Source of the DNA: Paenibacillus massiliensis 2301065 = DSM 16942
GTDB lineage: Bacteria; Bacillota; Bacilli; Paenibacillales; Paenibacillaceae
Assembly (NCBI RefSeq): GCF_000377505.1
Contig: NZ_KB898185.1
Location: 372,001-436,000, forward strand
Direction of reading: 5' to 3'
Length of the DNA: 64,000 nucleotides
Shown in pieces: positions 17,865 through 27,306 of the stretch (the first letter of the stretch is position 1; every line of letters starts with the position of its first letter). Under the pieces are notes generated by a model that ran no database searches, was not told where the DNA came from, and was given only the letters and a program-made list of their open reading frames with translations. Made by a program: the position numbers and the translations under genes.

Positions 17865-20540
17865 TCAAGGGATCAGCTTCGTCTCACGGGCCCGTTCAGC
17901 CATTCGTTCGGTAATCCGGCTCAGCGGCTTCTTCAGTAGCAGAGCTACAACGAAGCAAATCCCGATGAAGATCAGCAGCATCACCACATCTCGCAGGACC
18001 GTCTCTGGAAGGATTCCCCCCACCGTCTCACGCAGCAGACTTACTGCGTAAGTGAATGGCACCACCGGATTCAAGGCCTGGAAGAACGCCGAGCTGGTGC
18101 TGACAGGGAACGTTCCACCCGAGCTTGAGAACTGAAGCACGAGCAGGATGACCGCCAGCCCTTTGCCAATATTCCCAAATACAGATACCAGTGTATAGGT
18201 TATCGCCGTGAATACCAGGCTGATCAGCATGGAGGATAGGACGAACAGCACCGGATGACTCACATACGTACCCAGCAGGAACAAATCACCAAGCGTCACA
18301 CTAATAGCCTGGAAAATACCGATCGTAGCAAAGGTCATATATCTTCCAAAGTACACCTGATAACTCTTATAGCGCCCTTCTGGGTCTTCTACGTCGACAC
18401 GGAACATGGACACAAGCAGCATGGCTCCGACCCATATGGACAATGTTGTGTAAAAAGGAGACATCGCCGAGCCGTAGTTCGGAATGGGATACAGACGTTC
18501 TTCCTTCAGCTCTACCGGATTGCCAAGGAAATCACTTTCCTTCTGCACATCCCCTTTCAGTAGTTCTATGACCTTACCGATCTCGTTCCCTTTCCGCAGT
18601 GACAAGATCGTGTCTGCCGCCTTTCGAATAGCATTCTCGGCCGCAGGCAGGTCGTCACGTACAAAAGCAGCCACCTGATGTACGGCACGCTCTACCTCAG
18701 GGAATCGCTCCTCGATCAGGTCTGCCATCTTCACGAACTCACTCTCGACCCGCGGGAGATCATTGCGCACAAAATCTGCAGCCTGATGTATCTTCTCCTT
18801 CACGCCGGGGAGATCCTGATTCACGAAAACCGCCGCCTCATTCACAGCGTTCGTGAAGTCTCCCATCCGTGTCTGAATCGTAGAAGCAGCCTCATGCAGC
18901 TTACTTCGGATTTGTGGCAAATCCCCCTTCAGCCGATTCAACTCCTGCTGGCCGAAGAGCGCAGCTTCCTTAGCATCGGACAACAGCTTGTCCAGCTTGG
19001 GCAGCTGTTCCAGAGCGGATTGCAGCACATCAGCCGAAGTTCCTGCAATGGTCTGAAGCTGCTGCAGTGCTTGCCGGATCACTGGTACGATGTCCGAATC
19101 GTAGCGGCTCAGAATGTCCCCGACCGCTCCACTAATACTGCGTGACAATTGATCCGCCTGATCAAGCAATTTACTGGCTGGCTCCTGACCTTGGCGAATG
19201 GCTTGTCCGATGCGACCCAGCGTGCTACTTAATTCTGTTAGTCGACCACGAACCGTATCGATCCTGCTGATGACCCCATCTAGCGGTGCACTTGGCAGAT
19301 AGCTGTTGATCGTCCCAAGCATACCAGACAATCGCCCTACGATAGCTGCTGCCGTATTTAGCCGGCCTTCCATGCGATTCAATCTGTCAGCCGCGAGCTG
19401 CGGGTCCAGATCGGTATCGCGAACGAGACCGATGATCTGCGTAGTCTCATCCGCAATCTGCTGGACGAGGACCAGGTTCTGCTTCGTCACATCCCCCACA
19501 GCATCAAAGGCTGCCTCATTACTCTTAAGGAACTGCTGAATACCACCCGCAAAATCGCCGCCAGTCTCCGCAATCTGCTGTAGCTGTGGCAAAGCTTGCT
19601 GGGCAGCGTCGATGACCTCTAGTGCAAGTGCCGTATCCTCTATAGCCGTATCAAGGGCATCCTCTACCTTGCCGAAGTTGTTGTCTAGCTCTACAATGCG
19701 GTCACCTGCCCTCTGAATATCGGGTAACCGCTTCTGAACGTCCAGAATAATCTGACCGACCTCATCCAGCTTATCCAGGTTACCTTCTACCTTGAGGATG
19801 ACATCTCCTGCCTTGTTAATCTCGGGTATCCGATCCCGTAATGCGAGTATTTTCTCGCCCTGCTGCTTAATTTCTGGCAGCTTTTGCTCCAGCTCCAGCG
19901 CTTGCTGTCCCAAGCTCTCCACATCCACCAGACGATCATTCAGCTCCAGCACCCGATTCTCAATGTTACGAATGGTCGGAAGCTCCTCCTCTAGCTGGAT
20001 GCCAGCCTCCTTGAGCTTCGTCAACACCGCCTCACTAGCCGTTTCAATAAAATTCTGACTAATCTGAGCGGTTAGCGCCGTTGCTCCTGACGAGGTGATT
20101 TTCGGAGCGATCGCATTGACCTTCTCATTAACGGTATAGTCAATTTCCGGCTTTTGAGGATTTTCAGTCAGCACACTGCTAATTTTTGTAGAGAAATCCT
20201 CGGGGATGAGGAGACTGGCATAATACTCCCCTGTCTCTACTCCCCGCCGAGCTTCTTCAGCATCGACGAAGGTCCAGCCCAGCTTTTTGTTTTTGTGCAG
20301 GTTGCTGATAACCTCTTCCCCGACATTTATATGCTTGCCATTCACTTCTGCCCCTTGATCCTGACTAGTGACGGCCACCTTAATGCCGGAAGTATTGGCA
20401 TAAGGGTCCCACATAGCCTTGAGGTTGATCCATGCATAGACCGAAGGCAGCAAAGCAATTGCAATTACGAGCAATACACCTGTGGATACCTTGCCTACAT
20501 TTCTCCAGTCCTGAATATAAATCTGCCAAATATTCCGCAT
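17865..20540 (-). CDS. YhgE/Pip family membrane protein with long coiled-coil domain
   Basis: 891 aa. One N-terminal membrane helix (about 16-38) is followed by the YhgE/Pip N-domain (KVAVTSQDQGAEVNGKHINVGEEV). A very long helical extracytoplasmic region (about 150-640) consists of repeated units resembling LPQIRSKLHEAASTIQTRM and VFVNQDLPGVKEKIHQAADFVRNDLPRVE. Five to six C-terminal helices form an ABC-2-type membrane domain. The family includes the lactococcal phage infection protein Pip and type VII secretion EsaA-like proteins. It is a probable cell-surface protein. It is monocistronic, and no other type VII secretion gene is visible nearby. Confidence 0.9.
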   Translation of the reverse strand: MRNIWQIYIQDWRNVGKVSTGVLLVIAIALLPSVYAWINLKAMWDPYANTSGIKVAVTSQDQGAEVNGKHINVGEEVISNLHKNKKLGWTFVDAEEARRGVETGEYYASLLIPEDFSTKISSVLTENPQKPEIDYTVNEKVNAIAPKITSSGATALTAQISQNFIETASEAVLTKLKEAGIQLEEELPTIRNIENRVLELNDRLVDVESLGQQALELEQKLPEIKQQGEKILALRDRIPEINKAGDVILKVEGNLDKLDEVGQIILDVQKRLPDIQRAGDRIVELDNNFGKVEDALDTAIEDTALALEVIDAAQQALPQLQQIAETGGDFAGGIQQFLKSNEAAFDAVGDVTKQNLVLVQQIADETTQIIGLVRDTDLDPQLAADRLNRMEGRLNTAAAIVGRLSGMLGTINSYLPSAPLDGVISRIDTVRGRLTELSSTLGRIGQAIRQGQEPASKLLDQADQLSRSISGAVGDILSRYDSDIVPVIRQALQQLQTIAGTSADVLQSALEQLPKLDKLLSDAKEAALFGQQELNRLKGDLPQIRSKLHEAASTIQTRMGDFTNAVNEAAVFVNQDLPGVKEKIHQAADFVRNDLPRVESEFVKMADLIEERFPEVERAVHQVAAFVRDDLPAAENAIRKAADTILSLRKGNEIGKVIELLKGDVQKESDFLGNPVELKEERLYPIPNYGSAMSPFYTTLSIWVGAMLLVSMFRVDVEDPEGRYKSYQVYFGRYMTFATIGIFQAISVTLGDLFLLGTYVSHPVLFVLSSMLISLVFTAITYTLVSVFGNIGKGLAVILLVLQFSSSGGTFPVSTSSAFFQALNPVVPFTYAVSLLRETVGGILPETVLRDVVMLLIFIGICFVVALLLKKPLSRITERMAERARETKLIP

Positions 20541-20718
20541 ACCTTGCTCCCTCTTGATGAAATAAATGTATCGCCTGCAACCGTTGCTTACCGGGTTATT
20601 GCTACATTAACCCAAAACGTGCTCGAGTATCCATAGCATCATACACTCTGCTAATATAATGCCTTGGACCACCGAATCTGTCCATCACCCTCTGAACATT
20701 TCAATCTCCTCACAACCC

Positions 20719-20748
20719 AAAAAATCCGGACCGTTCATCGGCCCGGAT
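20719..20748 (-). terminator. Terminator of the glgCDP operon
   Basis: On the minus strand ATCCGG-GCC pairs with GGT-CCGGAT around a 7-nt loop, followed by TTTTTTG. It lies 34 bp after the glgP stop. Confidence 0.88.
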
Positions 20749-20781
20749 GACATCACAGGATTCAATTACTACTACATTGAG

Positions 20782-23208
20782 CTAGTGCACAGGTCGAATG
20801 CCCCAGATCTCTTCAGCATATTGAATAATCGTACAGTCGCTTGAGAATTTGCCTCCATGGGCCATATTCACAACAGTCTTGCGCCCCCACTCGGATTCGT
20901 TACGATAGCAGCGATCAATTCGCTGGTGTGCCTCTACATAATCGTTGAAATCCTTCAATACAAAATACTCATCATTGTGATCAAGCAACGATTTGTGAAT
21001 GGATTCGAACTCGTAGCCCTGACACGCGAACGGACTATCCTGCAGCAATTGATTCATAATACGATATAGCCGCGGGTCCTGCTCGGCAGCCTTACGGGCT
21101 GAATAATGTCCTGTTCGGTAATATTCCAGAATCTCCTCGGAGCTGAGTCCGAAGATGAACATGTTATCATCACCGACCATTTCATGCATCTCTACGTTCG
21201 CGCCGTCCATCGTACCGATGGTCAGAGCACCATTCATCATGAATTTCATATTACCAGTACCGGAGGCCTCTTTGCTCGCCGTTGATATTTGTTCACTAAT
21301 ATCTGCTGCAGGGATGATGAGCTCCGCCAGAGATACTGAATAATTAGGGATAAAGACAACCTTGATCCGCCCCTTGATGAGCGGGTCCTGGTTGACGACT
21401 GCAGCCACGTTATGAATCAGCTTGATAATCTGCTTCGCCAGATAATAGCCAGGAGCAGCCTTGGCGCCAAAAATAAACGTGCGTGGCACCATGTCAAGTC
21501 CCGGATTACTCCGAAGCTCATTATACAGATGCATCACATGCATAATGTTCAGCAACTGCCGCTTATAGCCATGCAGACGTTTGACCTGCACATCAAATAT
21601 GGACGTAGGATCCACTTCTATACCAAGCTTTGAATGGATATAGGCGGACAGCTTGTCTTTATTCGCTCGCTTGATCTGCTGCAGGTGTTCCTGGAAAGAC
21701 TTGTCCCCACAATATTTTAGCAACTCAATCAGCTCACGCGGCTTCGTTGCCCATGCCGTTCCAATCGTCTCGTCAAATAATGAAGCCAGCTGTGGATTCG
21801 CATGCATCAGCCAGCGACGGTGCGTGATACCATTGGTCTTGTTATTGAAGCGGCCCGGATACAGCTCATGAAACGGCTTCATTTCCCGATTCTTCAGAAT
21901 CTCCGTATGCAGGGCAGCGACACCATTGACACTATGGCTTCCGACGATAGCCAGATTGGCCATTCGTACCTGATCATTATAGATGATAGCCATGTCCGCC
22001 AGCCGCTGCTCGTCACCTGGGTAACGCTCCAGTAGATAAGCACAGAAGCGCCTGTTGATTTCTTCAATAATCATATAGACTCGCGGGAGCAAGCTGCGGA
22101 TCATGGACACGGGCCATTTCTCCAGAGCTTCACTGAGCGTCGTATGATTGGTATAGGATACAGAGCGGGTCGTAATACCCCAGGCCTCATCCCAGCCTAG
22201 CCCCTTAGTGTCTATAAGAATACGCATGAGTTCGGGGACGACCAGTGTTGGATGCGTATCGTTAATATGCAGCGCTACATGCTCAGATAGCTGATCATAT
22301 GGCAGCTTCTGTTTTTCGTAGGTGCGAAGAATACTCTGGAGTCCCGCCGAGCACAGGAAATATTGCTGCTTCAGGCGAAGCTGCTTGCCCTCCTCGTTGG
22401 AATCATCCGGATACAGAAAAGCCGAAATGGACTCGACAGAGCGATTGTAATCCAGATAGCGATAATAGCCGCCTTCCCCTGGCATACGGCCATTAACCGC
22501 ATCCATAGAGGATTCTGCTTCCCAGATGCGCAGCGTGTTCACCTTTTGGTTCTGATAGCCTACAAGCGGGATGTCATAGGGGACTGCCCACACATTTTCC
22601 GTATCCTTCGTTTCATAGATGATCCGTCCGTTCTCTTCCCTACTCTCGACCCGTCCCCAGAAGCGAACCTCCACCTTTTTGTCAGGTCGTCGAACCTCCC
22701 ATACATTCCCTTTCTGCAGCCAGTAATCTGGCAGCTCTACCTGATTACCATCCACGATCCGTTGCTCGAATAATCCGTATTTATAACGAATACCGCATCC
22801 GTGTCCGGCATAATGAAGCGAAGCCAGGGAATCCATAAAGCAGGCTGCGAGCCGGCCGAGCCCCCCATTGCCAAGCCCGGCATCCGCCTCCTGTTCCTCG
22901 ATATCGTCGAGACTCCAACCAAGGTCATTCAGACCGTCACGAACCAACTCCAGCATACCAAGATTCAATAGATTGTTCCCAAGCAGACGCCCGATCAGGA
23001 ACTCCAGGGAGAAGTAATACACCTGCTTTTCCCCCTGCTCCTTATAGATCTGATTTGTCTGTGCCCAGCTTTTGCCGACAAATTCACGGATCATACTGCC
23101 AAGAATCTTATAGACATCCTCGGCCTGCGCCTCTTCCATGGGCTTGCCCAGTCGACCGACCAAATGCTCCTGAAATGCTGTCTTGAATTCTTCCTTGTGA
23201 TTAAACAA
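20782..23208 (-). CDS. glgP: Glycogen phosphorylase
   Basis: 808 aa, full length. The pyridoxal-phosphate site is EASGTGNMKFMMNGALTIGTMDGANVE (lysine in NMKFMMNG). The N-terminal domain carries YFSLEFLIGRLLGNNLLNLG and EADAGLGNGGLGRLAACFMDS. It releases glucose-1-phosphate from glycogen or maltodextrin. TTG start with GGAGGG 9 nt upstream, 17 bp after glgD. The operon glgC-glgD-glgP couples synthesis of ADP-glucose with glycogen breakdown; glgA (synthase) and glgB (branching enzyme) are not here. Confidence 0.96.
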   Translation of the reverse strand: MFNHKEEFKTAFQEHLVGRLGKPMEEAQAEDVYKILGSMIREFVGKSWAQTNQIYKEQGEKQVYYFSLEFLIGRLLGNNLLNLGMLELVRDGLNDLGWSLDDIEEQEADAGLGNGGLGRLAACFMDSLASLHYAGHGCGIRYKYGLFEQRIVDGNQVELPDYWLQKGNVWEVRRPDKKVEVRFWGRVESREENGRIIYETKDTENVWAVPYDIPLVGYQNQKVNTLRIWEAESSMDAVNGRMPGEGGYYRYLDYNRSVESISAFLYPDDSNEEGKQLRLKQQYFLCSAGLQSILRTYEKQKLPYDQLSEHVALHINDTHPTLVVPELMRILIDTKGLGWDEAWGITTRSVSYTNHTTLSEALEKWPVSMIRSLLPRVYMIIEEINRRFCAYLLERYPGDEQRLADMAIIYNDQVRMANLAIVGSHSVNGVAALHTEILKNREMKPFHELYPGRFNNKTNGITHRRWLMHANPQLASLFDETIGTAWATKPRELIELLKYCGDKSFQEHLQQIKRANKDKLSAYIHSKLGIEVDPTSIFDVQVKRLHGYKRQLLNIMHVMHLYNELRSNPGLDMVPRTFIFGAKAAPGYYLAKQIIKLIHNVAAVVNQDPLIKGRIKVVFIPNYSVSLAELIIPAADISEQISTASKEASGTGNMKFMMNGALTIGTMDGANVEMHEMVGDDNMFIFGLSSEEILEYYRTGHYSARKAAEQDPRLYRIMNQLLQDSPFACQGYEFESIHKSLLDHNDEYFVLKDFNDYVEAHQRIDRCYRNESEWGRKTVVNMAHGGKFSSDCTIIQYAEEIWGIRPVH

Positions 23209-23225
23209 AAGATCAGTCCCTCCGG

Positions 23226-24329
23226 TTATAAATGAATGTTTTTGGCAATCACATAAGGCTTGCGGGCATCGCCAATCAGTGTTCTGCCCTGGCTTAGTCG
23301 CACATCCTTGTCAAGAATGACATTATCAATTACGGCTCCCGCTTCAATAACGCATTTCTGCATGATGATCGAATTGGTGACCCGTGCGCCCTCATGAATC
23401 TTTACCCCGCGGAAGATAATGCTATTCTCTACGGTGCCACCGATCATGCAGCCGTTGGCCACGAGGGAGTTGGCTACCTTGGCTCCATCCTGATACTGGG
23501 TGGGCGGTTCATATTTAATTTTGGTGTGGGCTGGATTTTCCTTGAACAACGCTTTATATTGCTCTTGCTCCAGCAGCTGCATGCTGTTCTTGAAGTAGCT
23601 TTCCACCGAATTCACCACCGCATGATAACCCTCATAGCGATACGCATAGATTTTCAGCTTACCCGGATTTTTCTGAATGGCGGCCTTGAAGAAATGGCTT
23701 TCTCCATGGGCAATGCAACGCTCCACCTGCTCCAGATAGAGCTTTTTGTCCATAATGAACATTTCCATATAGATATTGTGGTGATCCTGCTCATGGTGAA
23801 TCTCCATTACTCTGCCTTGCTCATCTACATCCAATCTGGTGCATGTCGCATACTCCGGCTGCAGCTGTCTCACCTGACGGTACACCAGAGTGACATCGGC
23901 ACCTTTCTCCTGGTGAAAACGGTAGGCATCCAGAATATCGACCTTATTGATATGCTGAGTTCCCGCATGAACCAGCGTACGGCCGGAAGAGCGGTTGAAG
24001 AAGTCCAGATTATTATGCACATGCTGGAGATCACCAAGCGAGGTATCTGTCGGGTCATTCCAATCTGGTGGCAGGATGAACATGCCTCCCACCTTGCGAT
24101 CCAGATCCCATGGGCGACCATCTCCCAGGTGATCCAATAGGGAGCGATACTTCCGGCGGATGAACAAGGCTGTATCCTTGATGCCGGCATACATCATATT
24201 GGACAAGGTGAAGTCGATCAGCCTATATCTACCGGCGAACGGCACAGCAGCGCCGCAGCGGAAGTAAGTCAGCTCTTTCAGAAGATCCAGTTCATAATCA
24301 AGATTGATTACACCAATTAGCTGATTCAT
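23226..24329 (-). CDS. glgD: GlgD, non-catalytic ADP-glucose pyrophosphorylase subunit
   Basis: 367 aa from the ATG at 24329, chosen because AAGGAGGG lies 8 nt before it. It is similar to GlgC over its whole length (FAGRYRLIDFTLSNMMYAGI, DLDRKVGGMFILPP, C-terminal left-handed beta-helix). The N-terminal nucleotide loop of GlgC (AGGQGKRL) is replaced by a stretch containing LDYELDLLKEL, so it should be catalytically inactive. In Bacillus and Geobacillus GlgD forms a heteromer with GlgC and raises its activity. It sits between glgC (38 bp gap) and glgP (17 bp gap). Confidence 0.95.
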   Translation of the reverse strand: MNQLIGVINLDYELDLLKELTYFRCGAAVPFAGRYRLIDFTLSNMMYAGIKDTALFIRRKYRSLLDHLGDGRPWDLDRKVGGMFILPPDWNDPTDTSLGDLQHVHNNLDFFNRSSGRTLVHAGTQHINKVDILDAYRFHQEKGADVTLVYRQVRQLQPEYATCTRLDVDEQGRVMEIHHEQDHHNIYMEMFIMDKKLYLEQVERCIAHGESHFFKAAIQKNPGKLKIYAYRYEGYHAVVNSVESYFKNSMQLLEQEQYKALFKENPAHTKIKYEPPTQYQDGAKVANSLVANGCMIGGTVENSIIFRGVKIHEGARVTNSIIMQKCVIEAGAVIDNVILDKDVRLSQGRTLIGDARKPYVIAKNIHL

Positions 24330-24367
24330 AAACTCACCCTCCTTATTCATCACAAATGATTCCAGTA

Positions 24368-25522
24368 TTACAGTGTGATCTGCGCAGACAGCACCTCTGA
24401 TCCGTGTTCCACGAGCACAATATCCTCCTGTTTACTGTTGTTCCCAATAATCGTATTATCCGGGATGACGACATTCTCACTAATAATCGCACGGTGAATC
24501 TGCACATTGCGTCCGATCCTGACGTTCGGCATAATCACCGAATCGGTAATCCGGCTCCCCTCCCCGATCTCTACCCCATAGAACAGAACGGAATGCTTCA
24601 CCTCACCGTGAACGATGCAGCCCTCGTTAATGATGCAGTTCGTGACGACAGCCTGATCCGATACATACTGCGCTGGTTGATTCGGACTGCGAGTGAAGAT
24701 GCGCCAATTCGGATCATTCAGTTGTAGAGGCGGGTCCTTCTCCAGCAGATCCATATTAGATTCCCACAGACTTTGGATCGTGCCGACATCCTTCCAGTAT
24801 CCCTTGAAGGGGTAAGCATACATGGTACGGCCTTTGCTCAGCATCAGAGGAATAATATCCTTGCCAAAATCATGAGAACTCCCATGATCAAGCGCACTGG
24901 CAATCAGATATTCGCGCAGAACCTTCCACTTGAAGAAATAAATACCCATCGACGCCAATGTGCTCTTCGGCTGACTCGGCTTCTCCTCAAATTCATAGAT
25001 CCGCAGCTGATCATCGGTGTTCAGAATTCCGAAGCGACGCGCCTCCTCAATCGAGACATCAATGACAGAGATAGTGCAGTCTGCATTTTTTTCCCGATGA
25101 TAGGCAAGCATAGTACTGTAATCCATCTTGTAGATATGGTCGCCAGATAGGATAAGTACATGCTCAGGATCGAACTGATCAATGAAATTCAGATTGCGGT
25201 AAATGGCATCGGCGGTGCCGCGGTACCAACTGCTCCCATCTTCACGTTCATGCGGCGGAAGCACATAGACGCCCCCATTTAACCGATCCAGATCCCAATC
25301 ACTGCCGACCCCGATGTAGGAATGAAGCACAAGTGGCTCATATTGGGTCAGTACACCCACCGTATCAATGCCTGAGTGGGAGCAATTGCTTAGCGGAAAA
25401 TCAATAATTCGATACGTACCGCCAAAATAAACCGCTGGCTTGGCTAATGTTCTGGTCAATCCCTTGAGTCGTTTTCCTTGGCCTCCGGCTAACAGCATGG
25501 CCAGCACTTCTTTCTTCTGCAT
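24368..25522 (-). CDS. glgC: Glucose-1-phosphate adenylyltransferase (ADP-glucose pyrophosphorylase)
   Basis: 384 aa. Motifs are in the usual order: nucleotide loop [13 protein letters not shown] (11-23), [58 protein letters not shown] and the KGYWKDVGT signature, then a C-terminal hexapeptide-repeat beta-helix. It makes ADP-glucose for glycogen synthesis. It is the first gene of glgC-glgD-glgP. A TTGACG sits about 70 bp before the start and could be a -35 box, though no matching -10 was convincing. Confidence 0.96.
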   Translation of the reverse strand: MQKKEVLAMLLAGGQGKRLKGLTRTLAKPAVYFGGTYRIIDFPLSNCSHSGIDTVGVLTQYEPLVLHSYIGVGSDWDLDRLNGGVYVLPPHEREDGSSWYRGTADAIYRNLNFIDQFDPEHVLILSGDHIYKMDYSTMLAYHREKNADCTISVIDVSIEEARRFGILNTDDQLRIYEFEEKPSQPKSTLASMGIYFFKWKVLREYLIASALDHGSSHDFGKDIIPLMLSKGRTMYAYPFKGYWKDVGTIQSLWESNMDLLEKDPPLQLNDPNWRIFTRSPNQPAQYVSDQAVVTNCIINEGCIVHGEVKHSVLFYGVEIGEGSRITDSVIMPNVRIGRNVQIHRAIISENVVIPDNTIIGNNSKQEDIVLVEHGSEVLSAQITL

Positions 25523-25873
25523 AGCAAGCTCCTCCTTCTAAAAAACTCGGCATAATGCACCAGTTCCATACCACTTGCGATACGCTCAGGGTACGTCAAT
25601 GAACGACTTTCAGCTCGACCGCTTCATCAGGATAAGAGTAAGAATTCAGGCTGGCAGGAAACATAAGATGTGGGAGCTAGGCGATGGCATGCATGCTTCA
25701 CGCACAATATGTACACGAAGATATGTACACAATGGTATGCACCTGATCCATCTGGCATGAGTAATGCAATGGAGATTAATGACCTAAGAAAAAGGGTAAC
25801 AGTGTGTGTATCATTCTTATGTTGAAAAGGGTAAGTACAGTCCACTAATGATAGACTAAGGAGGAAAATTCCC
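25523..25873. other. Divergent intergenic region between glgC and a small gene
   Basis: 351 bp that should hold the promoters of the glg operon and of the 43-residue gene on the other strand. I could not settle either promoter. Short ORFs here lack ribosome binding sites. Confidence 0.4.
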
Positions 25874-26005
25874 ATGGGAAAAAGAAAATTGTTGTTTGCA
25901 GCATTGGGACTTGGAGCCACATATCTAATGAGGAATAAGGATGCCCGCGACAAGGTGATGCATCAGGTGCAATCATTCATGAAGAGCAAGGGTAGAATCA
26001 GGTAG
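25874..26005 (+). CDS. Small basic protein with N-terminal hydrophobic helix
   Basis: 43 aa, found by hand reading. MGKRKLLFAALGLGATYLMR is followed by a basic helical tail ending KSKGRIR. AAGGAGG lies 9 nt before the ATG, a strong site. One short membrane-anchoring helix (residues 6-19) and a net positive charge are visible. The layout resembles small YtxH- or YrzQ-like membrane peptides of Bacillaceae, but I do not recognise a specific family. A hairpin at 26071-26097 follows. Confidence 0.65.
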   Translation: MGKRKLLFAALGLGATYLMRNKDARDKVMHQVQSFMKSKGRIR

Positions 26006-26070
26006 GATGAATTGGCGCGAATTCAGCTGGCAGTAGATGTAGCTGACGAGTACAAACAGGAGACATGCGG

Positions 26071-26097
26071 CTCCCCTTGGTGTCATTCCAGGGGGAG
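26071..26097 (+). terminator. Weak terminator-like hairpin
   Basis: CTCCCCTTGG pairs with CCAGGGGGAG (10 bp, one G-T pair, 7-nt loop). The tail TTCGTTAT is only weakly T-rich. It lies 66 bp after the 43-residue gene. Confidence 0.5.
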
Positions 26098-26213
26098 TTC
26101 GTTATATGCAATACCTCACATGAGCCATTAGGCCCATGGAGGTCATCCATAGAGGTATCCTTGCAGCTTATAGCTGCAACATTATAGCGAAGTAGCTAAA
26201 GGGAAATAGGAGC

Positions 26214-26999
26214 TTAATCCTTGCCATGTAAGGTGATTGTTCGATGTTGAGGTGGAGCATGATGAAATGCTGCGTATAGTCCATGCTCACGAATGGCCTT
26301 CTTATAGACTTTACGATAAGTATGAGTAACTGAGGCATTCGGCAGCAAGGCATCTGTATCCAACTCAATGGAATTTTCAGATGTCCAGCTGACACGCATT
26401 CGCTCCTCACCAGGTCCGGGAGAAGGGTGATGCAGCCCATCTGCGAACCATTCGTATTCGGAACTCGGTGTACCAGGTTCGGCGAGACATACGAACAGAC
26501 TTAGCTCGTCACAGAACAGCAGCATGTTTAATTCCGCTTCAGCCCGTTGACGTAAGGAAGGTGTATCTCCCAGTTGCTCATAGAGACGGGTACGGCGCTG
26601 CACCTCTCCATCCAGAAATGCACGATTCGCCGCTTTATCCTGCGGATCAGGAATCTGAATTCGTTCGAACAGTTCGGTGTACATCAGACTACATAAGAGA
26701 GCTGCATAAGGGGAACGTTGTTCTACTTCTTGAATACCAAGTCTGTAAAATACATAACGTGGCCTTAGGGGAAAATCCTTGAAGGAATAAGGTGCTGTGG
26801 AAGCATCATTCCAGAAAGGGGCCGCATCCAAATTGATCCAGCCACGATCATGCTCGGTCGCCGCCAGCTGCAATTCGTCTTTGGTATCGGGGTTGTACAG
26901 GTGTTCATTTTTCCAGTGGGCAACAACTTCTCCGGAGATTCCGGCATGATCGTGCTGCTCCGTAAGTACAAAAGCATCCGCTGTCTCATATACGATCAT
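26214..26999 (-). CDS. DUF3891 family protein
   Basis: 261 aa soluble protein of the DUF3891 family as I recognise it. Typical segments are LTEQHDHAGISGEVVAHW (residues 12-29), LAATEHDRGWINLDAAP and a helical C-terminal half with LNMLLFCDELSLFVCL. The conserved histidines and acids (H17, H19, EHD, DE) suggest a metal-dependent helical-bundle enzyme of the HD-like type; this is inference. Monocistronic. Confidence 0.85.
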   Translation of the reverse strand: MIVYETADAFVLTEQHDHAGISGEVVAHWKNEHLYNPDTKDELQLAATEHDRGWINLDAAPFWNDASTAPYSFKDFPLRPRYVFYRLGIQEVEQRSPYAALLCSLMYTELFERIQIPDPQDKAANRAFLDGEVQRRTRLYEQLGDTPSLRQRAEAELNMLLFCDELSLFVCLAEPGTPSSEYEWFADGLHHPSPGPGEERMRVSWTSENSIELDTDALLPNASVTHTYRKVYKKAIREHGLYAAFHHAPPQHRTITLHGKD

Positions 27000-27306
27000 T
27001 TCTGAAACCTCCCCTCTGCTGCGACTAATAGCGAAGTATTCGTTACACCAAACCCTACTTACTTACACAAGGTATAAACACTTGAAACATAAAGTCGATC
27101 ATTCACGATCCATTTAAGGATATGAATTAAGTATACAAAATAATTATAGCATTTACGATACCCCAACGGTTCCTCGATTAAAAAATTGAAATTAAACAAA
27201 ATAACCCCCACAGTTGTGGAGGTTAGGGGTTAAGCTTATCCTCTATGCGTGACTACGTCTGCTTTGCTCGTTTGGATTGCAGCTATATAGAAGTTCAGTA
27301 AAGTGA
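27000..27306. other. Intergenic region with the stalk-protein terminator
   Basis: The right part holds the terminator at 27191-27232. The left part (27000-27180) is the AT-rich upstream region of the DUF3891 gene and should carry its promoter; no clear -35/-10 pair was picked. No coding signal was seen. Confidence 0.4.
27191..27232 (-). terminator. Terminator of the stalk-domain gene
   Basis: On the minus strand TAACCCC ... GGGGTTA (7 bp) encloses a second stem CCACA/TGTGG, followed by TTTTGTTTAATTT. It begins about 75 bp after the stop codon at 27307. Confidence 0.75.
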
